The notes under the pieces were generated by a model. That model worked only from the letters and a program-made list of their open reading frames with translations. It did not search any database and was not told where the DNA came from. Below are positions 35,387 to 46,200 of a stretch of 64,000 bases of DNA, piece after piece. This stretch comes from Zantedeschia hybrid cultivar (lineage: Eukaryota; Streptophyta; Magnoliopsida; Alismatales; Araceae), in assembly GCA_030544215.1 (NCBI GenBank), contig JARZZO010000008.1:22274614-22338613 (forward strand), in the 5' to 3' direction. The first letter of the stretch is position 1. Every line of letters starts with the position of its first letter. The translations under genes and the position numbers were made by a program.

Positions 35387-36542
35387 TTAGCAGCACAGCT
35401 GGTCAATCATAGACAATTTTTTCTTAGTGAAGTGGGTTTAAATTCTGATAATGCCATGTATTCTTCGCTAATTGAAACTATTTCTCTAATGAATGACTGT
35501 TTGCACCTATATAGGCACAACAGTTTCAATCTTGAAGGGAGACATATCTAGAGTAGATTCAGGATTTCTGGTCCTCAGAAGTATTGACAATATCCAACCT
35601 CTTGTATATAGCACTTGCAAAGTTGGTCTCAGCTGCAATATGACAATTGAAGAGCACAGGAGGGACTCGGGTCATCTCTATTTGTATTCGCACATTTTTC
35701 TTTTTTGTTAGGCAGCACAATGCACAATAACGAAGTATGTGCACATATAGCCTCTTTACTGAAGACAGTTCAATTTTAACTTTTTTAATTATATTTTAAC
35801 AAAAAACCTATACTGGTCACAGTTTTTTATGTCTACATAAACGACATATTTATATTTAGTCCTCACTGAAAAAGTGATTCTATAAACTAAACGTGCTACA
35901 TGAGAAACACTATCATATGTACGAACCCAAAAATCTGTCAAACCTCCAACTTCCCACTGAAAGGAAGGTCAACATTTCACACCAACACCTCGGGGGCGAC
36001 AAGAAGATATCCCACCAGCCGCAGAGTTGGGGAAACTATTCCAAGGTCACCTATACAACACACATGTGGAAGTCCCTCAACTAAAATCCTGTTCACGCAA
36101 AAGAAATTAATGGCTTCACCCCACCACTGGGAAGGCCACCATGCAGGACCACTTCAATAATAATTATATAAGCGTGGTCGGTGTCACTTAATTTGTGTGG
36201 CATAAATGGACCTGATGTGTGCATATGGCAACGGAGACTTGCGTGATTAATACTCGAGGTAGCATGTTACGGTGCTTTATTTTGTGTAATTAACTATGAT
36301 TAACACTCGATCGATAGCGTGTTACCATCCTTAATTTGTATGTAGATGTAGCTAATTAACATTAGCATGCACTCGCGTGTGTTCCGAGGATGGGGCTCAA
36401 TGTATCGTCTCAGCCACCGCTTCTTACCCTGGTATGTTATGGACTATGAATCCTTCACTTTCATGGGGTTGCGAGGGCTTATGAATATATAGTTGATTAG
36501 AAAGACTTATTTGCAAATACACTATATTTTTAAGAATTAAAA
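35387..36542. other. intergenic spacer
   Basis: No gene or bounded repeat recognised. Confidence 0.35.
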
Positions 36543-36547
36543 CATAA

Positions 36548-36877
36548 AGATGAAATCTTAAAATTGCGGTGTTGAGATTTAGATGCACATGATTATATGC
36601 ACTGGAATCATAATTTAGAAATTAATATAGGACTAATTGTTCAAGACCATCATGGGCCAACAACCAACACTCCTCCTCACGGCTACTATGGGCGGTGGAA
36701 ATGTAAAGGGAGGTGAAAGAAGTCAGGATCAGGATCGACGCTCTGATACTAAGATGAAATCTTAAAACCGCGGTATTGAGATTCAGAGGCACAGAGTTAG
36801 TTATATGCACTGGAACCATAATTTAAAAACCAACATAGGACTAATTGTCCAAGACCACTATGGGCCAACAACCAACA
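36548..36877 (-). mobile_element. TRIM retrotransposon 2 (about 330 bp)
   Basis: Two direct repeats of about 122-126 bp (36548-36669, 36752-36877) begin AGATGAAATCTTAAAA and end CCAACAACCAACA; on the minus strand they read TGTTGGTTGTTGG.... Next to the right copy is GCTCTGATACTA, the minus-strand primer site TGGTATCAGAGC with one change; next to the left copy is a purine-rich tract (minus GTGAGGAGGAG). Flanks CATAA at 36543-36547 and 36878-36882 match exactly. The LTRs differ at many sites, so it is older than the TRIM at 59623. Confidence 0.88.
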
Positions 36878-36882
36878 CATAA

Positions 36883-37137
36883 GTGTATCATAATATTAAT
36901 GTTGGAATGGTGAAGCCTTCTGAACAAACTCCCCAGCTGTCGTCTCTCTCTCTCCAGTGGAGGGTGGTGACTGGTGAAAGGCCAAATCCCAAGCATGGAC
37001 CCCTGGTCTCAAGTCTAATTAAACTCTCTGTTCACTGGAGGAGTTGAAGGCAACCCACAATGGGTGCCGATCTAAGGGTCGCTTGATTTGAGGTACAATA
37101 TTTGTAAAACATCAAACCATGGCGAAGGACTATTAAG
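36883..37137. other. intergenic spacer
   Basis: No gene or repeat recognised. Confidence 0.35.
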
Positions 37138-37672
37138 GCTATGTTTGAGATAGTTTCCAATCAAAAATATTGTTAAACTTCTAATTAATTCTTTTGAAGA
37201 AAAAAAATAAAATTTAAAAGTTATTCATGTAGTTTTTTAATTGTGTTTTGACTTCCGACTATAAAATAGAAAAGACTATAAAATAGAATTTTTAAGATTG
37301 AAGAAAAAGTGAGCTTATCACATAACTAACTAAAATTCTCTCAATTTTTCCATGTAAAAAATGGAAGTCAAAAGTAACTTTCAATTAGAAGTTTTGTCAA
37401 ATAAGTCAATACTTTTAGATTTTTATTTAGTTACTTTGTGAGAAAAAATAGATACCAAAACCACTTTCATAGCATTTAGTTTATTTTTTGGATTCTGACC
37501 AAAAGTCACAATTTGAAACTTCCTAAATTAGAGAAAAAGTAAAATTATTAGAAGGAATTTTGAGTTTTATAATAATGGAAAATTAATTATAACCACTTGC
37601 ATCTATCATTTTTCATGTAATAAGAGGAAGCCAAAAGTGACATTCAATTCAAAGTTACCTCAAACACACCCT
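37138..37672. repeat. TIR-type non-autonomous element (about 535 bp, ends approximate)
   Basis: GGCTATGTTTGAGATAG at the left is mirrored by TACCTCAAACACACC at the right. AT-rich interior with mirrored GAAGTCAAAAGT-type motifs and no ORF. Probably another Tourist-like or hAT-like MITE; the target duplication is unclear. Confidence 0.5.
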
Positions 37673-38384
37673 CAGTCTGCTAGCTAACTAACACTGTAAG
37701 TGCACACATGAAATCCATAATCCATTTAATCATAGCATGAATTGCTTTCCATTGATGACGTACAAATGCAAGAAACAAAATGGTCTGTCACCAATTATAT
37801 GGAAAGTCCAAGCACAATTTTCATAACAGTTGAAAATAAAGGTACAATATTACACATTGTTGGTTGGGTCGAACAGATTTATCTTAATTTCATGATAAAT
37901 TTTTTCTACACAAATTTATTTTACATGCAGTTATATACTTAAACTTTACAGAAACATATTTGCCTATATATACCTTTGTCACACGAAAACTTTTACTATT
38001 ACACTTGTAGTTGAATCTCCGGTAAATGAACTAATCGGTTAAGAATATCCACTGATCAATTCACCCTTCCAGGTGCCATGTGTCTCATAGACAATAATCC
38101 TCTGAAAGTCCAGTGAAATCTTTTACCCTTTTCCCAAATGGTATACGGGAAAAGTATTTTTTTTACGTTCACATTATATTAATAAAAGCTACTGTGTGGA
38201 GGCGTTTGCCCGTCAGCATAAATCTCTAGCTTGAACAAATGTGCATTAAAAAAATGAAACAAATATCAATACAGATCCTGCTAGGAATGAAAGTGGGGAT
38301 TTAATTAAAACTATAAGTTGACAGACATAATTTGTAAATTTACAGATCGAAGCAGCATTTGAATAAAAATACGAGCACAACTTG

Positions 38385-38754
38385 TTGCACTGTCGGAACT
38401 ATTATGCCTCACGACGGTGCTCTTATTAAATTTTTTTTTTAAAAATTTTTTTTTGGTCTGCCCCAACCCACTTTACTTGACCGTGTAATCTGATCTTGGA
38501 TCGGACGACCTAAAAAAGATAAAAAATCAAAAAATGACTTCAAATGAATAGGTCGGTTTCAATTTTTCGTCTTGTTCTAATTTTTACTCTTCATTTAGGG
38601 TCAATTTTCAATTTTTGTTATTTTTTTGGGTCGTCCGATCTAAGATTGGATTGTACAACCATATAGAACACTATGGGGCCGTCCAAGATCTTTTTTTTTA
38701 AAAAAATTAAAATAAAAACACCGTCGAGAGATATAATAGCTCCTGACGGTGAAG
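38385..38754. repeat. foldback element, copy 3 (about 370 bp, long arms)
   Basis: The arms extend far: CGGAACTATTATGCCTCACGACGGTG on the left (38394-38419) pairs with CACCGTCGAG...ATAATAGCTCCTGACGGTG on the right (about 38720-38750), and inside them GATCTTGGATCGGACGACC pairs with GGTCGTCCGATCTAAGATTG. Almost the whole element could form one stem, with a central AT-rich loop. Confidence 0.8.
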
Positions 38755-38949
38755 CAAGATTTATTCTCAAAATATTTCATCTACACTTCCTGTGGTTCAG
38801 GTTATAAATGACTCTAAAATAAAATCCAATGTGATTCACTCTCATATGCAACTAACGCAATATGGATCAAAATGGGTTTCAAAGTTTTTGAACCTGGGGT
38901 GTTCGTCGATCTTAATAAGATCTTGCCATTAAAGTTTGGGCATAGAATC

Positions 38950-39863
38950 TGATGTAGCCGAAGCTATCACGATTGGATTCCGAAGCTGGAATCCGAAGTT
39001 ATGGATCCGGAGCTGGGTCGGATCGGTGCTTTAGAGGCCCGACGGGGATCCGGAAGGCGAAGGAGGCAGAGGCGAAGCTGAAGGTCCGAGGCCGAGAGCC
39101 GCTCGGTCGGAGGCTGGCTTGTCTTCGGGAGGTCGGGGCTGAAGCTCCTTCGGTAGACGAAGGGGAGGCGCGAAACCGAGTCTCCTTTGTCGCGGGGCAG
39201 CCGGCGCACGGCGTCGAGACCAGGGAGGAGTCCGAGGTCGGCGGCCGAGACCGACTCGGGAAGGTCGGCGATGATTCGAACCGAGCCCCTGTAGGAGGGA
39301 AAGAAGAAGAAAACCGGTCAGCAGGAGTCCCGGGCTTCTGCACTAAGGAACCCCCTCCGACGGTCAAGTTAGCTCCTGAAGATGATTCGATTCAAAAGGC
39401 AAAGAGTAGCTTTAATGCTATTTGGACTGTAGTCCTTGAGGGTCTCGGAGGCATAAGAGAGCATACCTTTGGCAATAAATAGCGGTGTATTTATAGCAGA
39501 GGATAGAGGATGGTTAACGGTGATAGCCGATATAGGACTATGTCCGGGCTTACTGGTAAACCGCCATAGTGCCTAGTCCTCCACCGGAGTGGGCCGGACT
39601 CGGCTATCGGGCCGAAGGGGGTTGGGCCGCTGATGGGCCGAAGCCTGCTGGGCCTAGGGCTGCTGCGCCGCTCCCGGGCCGTAGGCTGGTGGGCCGCTGA
39701 CGGGCTGAAGCATGTTGGGCCGGGAGCGACGGTGCCGCTTACAGGCCGGGGGCTGTTGGGCCGCTAGTGGGCCGAAGGCTTCCTGAAGGCCTTCTACTGC
39801 TGCTGCTGGGCTGAACTGGGTTTGGGCTTGTTTTAATGGGCCGAATCGGATTCTGCCTCATCA
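38950..39863 (-). repeat. 3' LTR of the Tat-type gypsy element (914 bp)
   Basis: Plus-strand ends TGATGTAGCC and CTGCCTCATCA. It lies next to the polypurine tract (minus strand AGTGGGGGGCTATG, about 39864-39877). TATAAATA reads at 39488-39495 on the minus strand. Confidence 0.95.
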
Positions 39864-40163
39864 CATAGCCCCCCACTCTTGTCTTCCTCAGTTCTGAGAT
39901 GGCGAGAGTATAGCCCGAAGCTTGTTGAGAAGTAGCGTAACTGGTGTTTTACCCGAAGCTTTTTGTTCCTTTTCTTGAGAAGAGGGTGCCCTCGGTCGGC
40001 CGAGGGTTAATTAACTGCTTCGTCTTCACTCGGGATGGCGACGAAGGCCTTTGCCTCTGAGGGCGAAGGGCCGAGCCCTATGACTTGTGTCAAACTTCAT
40101 TAAATGGACGGGACGGGCGTCGCTTTTCCCGTCAGAACAGTCGCCTCGCGAGGAAGCACAGGA

Positions 40164-40503
40164 CACGTGTCGCGCATCCGACCGCCCCGTTAGAAACACA
40201 AAAAAGATCCTGACCGCTCGCGGGTCGCGGATCGCCTCGGCTCTCTGCCCGAGGTTCTGCTCGGATTGCCGCCGCTCCCCTCCGGTACGCGGATCGGGAC
40301 ACGTGGCGGGCATCCGAGTGATCAGCCGAAGGGTCGGGGCGCTCTCGGCCGTAGATCGTTATGCTCCAAGTCCCGGAGTCCACCCGTCATCATTGCCGAA
40401 GGTCGGTACACGTGGCGGGCATCCGAGAGGAGCGGTGAGACGACGGGGAAGATCTCAGCCGTCGGCTTCGGAGGGAGGTGCTTCGGACGGAGCCTATAAA
40501 TAG
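40164..40503 (+). promoter_or_regulatory. promoter of the antisense ORF: three G-boxes and a TATA box
   Basis: TATAAATAG at 40495-40503 is a strong plus-strand TATA box, about 260 bp before the ORF start. Upstream, CACGTG occurs at 40164-40169, 40300-40305 and 40409-40414. Each is within a repeated context close to ACACGTGGCGGGCATCCGA (the first is ACACGTGTCGCGCATCCGA). ACACGTGGC is the classic plant G-box/ABRE, bound by bZIP or bHLH factors. No ATG occurs between the TATA box and 40765. This is sequence evidence only; transcription is inferred. Confidence 0.65.
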
Positions 40504-40764
40504 GAACCCCTCGCAGAGCACTGTTCTTCTTCTTGCTTACGCGCCTGCGTTGCTCTGCGATCATCCGAGCTCTCCCTCCTCTCCGGCGAAAGTCTAGCTC
40601 TCTGAAGGCGTCGTCCGAGCTTGCTGGCCATCGCAGGAAGATCTCCACCTCTCGAAGTGCTTGCTGGCGGAGTTTAGCGGCTCGAGAGGCCGCGCTTGAT
40701 CCAGGAGAGATCCTTTCCTCTTTGAGAGTAAGCTTCGATCTCCTTTCTTCACCCTTGCGACCTT

Positions 40765-42428
40765 ATGGTCCGCAGCTCTCCTTCGAGCGAGATTACTCCT
40801 TCAGACGAGGAGTATACTCCATCTCATTCCCCTAAGTCTTCTCTGTCATCCCCTCTCACTCTGGACTCCCTCGCTTCTGCGATGTCCGGAGAGGCCGAGG
40901 CCTCCGGTGCCGAGGGGTCCGAGGAGGTTCAAACCCCAGGCCAGGCTTCCACCTCGGGACGTCGTCGTCCCGAGACTGCTTCGGAAGCAGCCTGCGCCCT
41001 TTCGGATGAAGCGGTTAGCTACATCGCTTCTTATTATCAACTCCCCTCTTGGATGACCCCCTATCGGCCTGGCTCTCACACCAGGGCCAACACCCCTCGC
41101 CCGGGTACTTTTTCTATCTATGAAGAAAGCTTCCGGGCGGGCTTTCGTCTTCCTCTCTCTACCTTCGTTGTCAACCTCCTTTGCTTCTATGGGCTGGCCC
41201 CGTCTCAATTTTTTCCCAACTCTTGGCGCACAGTCTATGCCTTTTTGGCTGTGTTTGCCCGCATGCAGACCGTGCCCTCGGTCAACATCTTCCGCTACCT
41301 CTTCAAAATCCAAAGGAAGGGGAGATTCGAGTGGTATTGTTTCGTCCCTCGTATCGGCCGAAGCATTTTTTCCGGGAAGCCCTCGTCCATTCACGGTTGG
41401 AAGAGGAATTTTATCCTTATTTCTCTGCCGGAGAACGAGAAGAGCGTGTGGCCCTTTCCTACCGTGTGGGCACCGCTGGCCGCAGGCCTTTCCGATCCTC
41501 CCATCCTTAATTCTGTCCAGAGCATCCTCGTGGGCCAAATCGAGGCCGCGGCTCCGTACGACATCTGGGAGCTCTACAGCAAACCGGAGCTGTTTGTGGG
41601 TGCCGGGGCATGGCCGGACCCGAGGTTTGATCCGGAGCGGGCTTTCCCTTAGCTTTTTTCAAGTTTCGCTGATCCTCGTCTGCTCTCGGTCCGTAGGCCG
41701 CGGTTACGGGCAGCATTCTGATTCACCATCAGGAGCTGCTCCGGAATAAACTCCTGGAGGCCGAGAGGGCGTCGGCCTCGGCAGGTTCGGGTGAGGGCCC
41801 TTCGGCAGGGCATAACATCGAGCCTATCGTTGACGGGCTTGTAGCCGCGAACGCCCGGATGCGGGCACAGCTGGAGGAGAGAGCAGCAGAGGCCCGCGCT
41901 TCTGCCGAGGCCAAGACGAAGGCCGAGCGGGAGCTTGCCGCGGCCCAGGCTGAGAACCGGGCCCTTAAGGCCCAGATCTAGGACAAGGATGCCCGGCGGG
42001 CTTCGAAAAACCGTCGCCATGCCGAGGAGATGTCGGCCCTGAAGCAGGAGCTGGAGGAGGCGGTGGACTCGGCCGTGGCCGACTACAAGGCCGGCCCGGA
42101 CTATGCCGAGGAGATAATCCAGGCCCAGCTTCTAGTGGCCTCCTCGGTCTTCGATATCGGGCTGGCTGCCGCGCAGAAGGTCTGTCCAACCGTGGACCTG
42201 ACTGGGATTGCCCTGCCGACGGACGAGGAAGGCGTGGAGCTCTTGTCCTGGTGGAAGGGGCTTACGGCCGAGAGGGCCCCGGCCTCGGCGGAAGGCGACG
42301 AGGTCGCTCCGGTCGAGGAGGCCCCTGTCAAAGCCCCCCCGCCTGAGGCCGTGCAGATCGTCGATTCCCCCTCTCCATCTCCTGGCCGAAACCCAGTTGA
42401 TGTGGAGGAGGGGGCAGCCGAGAACTGA
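40765..42428 (+). pseudogene. antisense extra ORF of the Tat-type gypsy element (Transposase_28-like, then coiled coil)
   Basis: Plus strand, antisense to the element. The first part (40765-41652) has an acidic Ser-rich N-terminus and then a globular region (about residues 80-240) with motifs such as RPGSHTRANTPRPGTFSIYEESFRAG (positions 41068-41145), VNLLCFYGLAPSQFFPN and WYCFVPR. I associate these with the plant family named Transposase_28 or putative gypsy-type transposon. An intron from GTGGGT at 41596 to GTAG at 41696 (101 nt) keeps frame and joins a second part (41697-42428). That part is rich in Ala/Glu with a probable coiled coil (41850-41975) and an acidic C-terminus. A TAG at 41979-41981 (Gln CAG expected) interrupts it. 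Its function is unknown; the splice is my inference. Confidence 0.75.
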
Positions 42429-42754
42429 CGTGGGGGCCTACCCCGGTTTTTATCTTTCTTCTTTTGTAAGCCTGCGGCCAGGTGAATGGCCGGTTTTGTA
42501 CTTCCCTTATTTGTGAATACATGAAGTGTTTTTGGCTTTACCTTGATGTTTTGTGCATGATCGACCGAATCTGGTTTTTCAGAAATCCGAGATCCTGTCG
42601 TTGTTTGCTATAGCTCGCAAGGCCGAGACCTGATGTAGGTTCGGATTGGGAGTTGATATGATATCACCACCAATAGTATATACGGCCGGGGCCTTTACTA
42701 GTGTGATTCATGTGATCCGAGGGGATATCCTGCTGCTCTTGACGCGGTTTGGGT

Positions 42755-43235
42755 GGCCGAAGCCACTCCCGGCTTGGCTTACGCGGACTTAAGAGATATA
42801 CCTTGCCGTTTCCCGATCCGGCATACGTGGCCGAAGCCACCCTCGGATCAGGGTACCTGCGGGCTTAGAAGAATACCATGCCGCTCCCGATACGGTTTGC
42901 ATGGCCGAAGCCACTCCCGGTACAGTTTACACGGACTTAGAATACCATGCCGCTCCCGATACGGTTTGCATGGCCGTAGCCACTCCCGGTACGGTTTACA
43001 CGGACTTAAAAAGAATACCATGCCGCTCCCGATACGGTTTGCATGGCCGAAGTCACTCCCGGTACGGTTTACACGGACTTAGAATACTATGCCGCTCCCG
43101 ATACGGTTTGTATGGCCGAAGCCACTCCCGGTACGGTTTACACGGACTTAGAATACCATGCCGCTCCCGATACGGTTTGCATGGCCGAAGCCACTCCCGG
43201 TACGGTTTACACGGACTTAGAGAGAAATACCTCCA
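42755..43235. repeat. tandem repeat of about 70-bp units, seven copies
   Basis: Units of about 69-74 bp begin GGCCGAAGCCACTCCCGG and contain TTTACACGGACTTAGAATAC and CGCTCCCGATACGG. The last five are nearly identical, the first two diverged. They lie between the end of pol and the antisense ORF. Translated repeats in this block are artefacts. Confidence 0.93.
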
Positions 43236-43296
43236 GGTTTCCTAAAAAAGAGACCTTTATTCATACCTTCCGGCTAAAAGTCCGGGAAAAAGTGAT

Positions 43297-46200
43297 TTAC
43301 ATAAAATAACGCCGAAGGCGCTCTACATTCCAGGTGCGAGGGAGAGGTTGGCCCGAAAGGATCTCCAACCGATAGGCCCCTCGTCTGATCACCTCTTTGA
43401 TCCGATAGGGCCCCTCCCAGTTGGGGGCAAGCTTTCCTGAGGCTTCGGCCGGTTTGGAAGCATGAACATTCCTCAACACGAGACTCCCGATTTCAAAGCT
43501 TCGGGGCTTCACTCGAGTGTTGTGGTACTTGGCCATGCGTTGCTGATAAGCCGCCAGCCGGATACGAGCCATATCTCGGGTTTCTTCTATGAGGTCCAGA
43601 TGATCTTTCAAGCCTTCTTCGTTGGCCTCCGGATTGTAAGCAATGACTCTGGGAGAGGGAAGGCCGATTTCCACTGGAATAACGCCTCTATCCCATAAGC
43701 CATGCGAAATGGAGTTTCGCCGGTAGGAGTTCGGCTCGTCGTCCGATATGCCCACAGAACACTCGGTAGCTCCTCTACCCATCGGCCTTTGGCTTCGCTG
43801 AGGCGGATTTTCAGTCCCTGCAACAGGCTTCGGTTGGTGACTTCAACCTGGCCGTTTGCTCGAGGGTGTGCTACCGAAGTGAACTTGTGAAGAATGCCGA
43901 AGCCGGCGCAGTTGTTGCTGAACCGACGGCTATCGAACTGCTTGCCGTTGTCCGAAATGATGGCCCGGGGGATGCCGAACCAGCAGATGATGGACTTCCA
44001 TATGAAGTTCCAGGCATTGCTATCGGTTATTGAAGCGAGGGGTTCGGCTTCTACCCACTTAGTAAAATAATCTACCGCCACGATGAGGAATTTTCTCTGG
44101 CCGGTGGCTACGGGAAAAGGCCCCAGGAGGTCGATTCCCCATTGAGCGAAAGGCCAGGGATTGGATAAGGGGGTCAGAAGGGTGGCTGCCTGGTGGATGA
44201 GGGAGCTGAACCTCCGGCACTGATCACAGCGCCGTACGAGGGCTAAAGCGTCCTCTCGGAGTGTCGGCCACCGGTAACCTTGCCTTAGAAGCTTGTGAGC
44301 CAGGGTCCTTCCTCCCGCATGCGCTCCGCATACCCCTTCATGTACTTCTCTCGTGGCGTAGTCGGCTTCAGTCGGGCCGAGGCATCGCAGCAGCGGTCGG
44401 CCGAAGGACTTCTTGTATAGCAGCCCGTCCAGAAGGAGGAAATGGGATGAGCGTTGCCGAATGTGCTTCGCCTCCCTTGAGTATGGCGGGACTTCTCCTC
44501 GGAGGAGAAAAGCGACGAGGGGAGTCATCCATGTTTCGGCTTCGGCCTCAGTGATTTGCATGGCTTCAGGCTCGCCGAGGCTTGGTTCGGCGAGTTCCTC
44601 CACTAGGATCATTCGGCCTCCTCCCCCGTCTTGAGTTGACGCCAGTCGGGAAAGTGCATCGGCTCGGGTATTCTCGGCCCTTGGGATCCTCACGATTTCA
44701 TAAGAGTTGAATTGAGCGAGGATCCTGCGAGTCACCTGGAGATAGGACGCCATTATTGCATCTCGAGCCTCGTATTCCCCGGAGATATGGCTGGCGATCA
44801 GCTGAGAATCGCTGAAGGCTTTTAGGTTCCGGGCGCCGAGCTTCCTCGCAGCCCGGAGGCCAGAAATGAGGGCTTCGTACTCGGCGGCATTGTTAGTTGC
44901 TGGAAAGGAGAAACGCAAGGCGTACTCCGTGACGACTCCTTTGGGTGATGCCAGGATCCACCCGGCGCCGCTGCCCGTGGAGCATGCGGAGCCGTCTACA
45001 AAGAGTTGCCACTCGTCTGCTGGCGCGTGGGCCGAAGTGTCCTCGGCTTCTGGCACGCCGGCTTTCGGCTGAAGCGCCGAGGAAGCGCTGGGAGTGAGTT
45101 CGGCGATGAAGTCCGCCAATGCCTGGACTTTTAATGCTACCCGAGGTGCGTAGGAGATGTCGAACTCTCCTAGCTCAATCGCCCATTTCGCCAGCCTGCC
45201 GGACACCTCCGGCCGAAAGAGAATTTGCCTCAGGGGCTGGTCGGTGAGAACCATTACTGAATGAGCAAGAAAATAAGGCCGGAGCCTCCTCGCGGACGAG
45301 ACGAGGGCTAAAGCCAATTTTTCCAGCGCGAGATACCGGAGTTCTGCTCCTTGAAGGGCTCGGCTGGTATAATAGACCGGCTTCTGAACGCCCTCTTGTT
45401 CTCGGACGAGGACGGCGCTGAGAGCCGTCTCGGATACTGCGAGGTACAGGCTCAGAGGCTCCCCGGGGACCGGCTTGGACAGAATGGGGACTTTGGAGAG
45501 GTAGGCCTTCAACTGGTCGAAGGCTGTCTGACACTCATCCGTCCATTCTAAGCTGTTGGCCTTATTCAGTAGCTTGAAGAAGGGGAAACAGTAATCCGCC
45601 GCCTTCGACATGAAGCGGCTTAGGGCTGCGATCCTCCCGTTCAGCTTCTGTACCTCTCGGAGGTTTGCCGGGGGGCGCATTTGTTTGATGGCCGAAACCT
45701 TCTCGGGGTTAGCTTCCACCCCTTGGTGAGTGACCATGTAGCCGAGGAACTTCCCGGAGGCTACCCCGAAGGCGCACTTGGCCGGGTTCAGCTTTATCTT
45801 GTATCGCCGCAGGGCGGAAAATGTCTCGGCCAAGTCGGCCAAATGTTCTGCAGCGACGCGGCTTTTGACCAACATGTCGTCTATGAAGACTTCCATGTTG
45901 CGGCCGAGCTGCGGAGCGAACACTTTATTGACAAGGCGCTGATATGTCGCGCCGGCATTCTTCAGACCGAAGGGCATCCGGGTATAGCAATATAGGCCCA
46001 GATCGGTCGTGAAGCTGGTTTTGCTTTCATCATCCGGATGCATCTGGATCTGGTGATAGCCTGAATAGGCGTCGAGGAAGCTTAAGAGTTCGTGGCCGGA
46101 GGTTGCGTCCACCACCTGGTCTATCCGAGGCAGCGGGAAGCTATCCATCGGACAGGCTTTGTTGAGGTTGGTGAAGTCCACGCACATTCGCCACTTGCCA

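Noticed and set aside
34756..35551. ORFs of over 200 codons with Tyr/Ile repeats
   Set aside because: They lie in the solo LTR and read through the TA microsatellite.
42753..43309. Plus-strand ORFs with repeated MAEATPGTVYTDL-like units
   Set aside because: A translation of the about 70-bp tandem array; unit lengths not divisible by three shift the frame, so there is no repeat protein.
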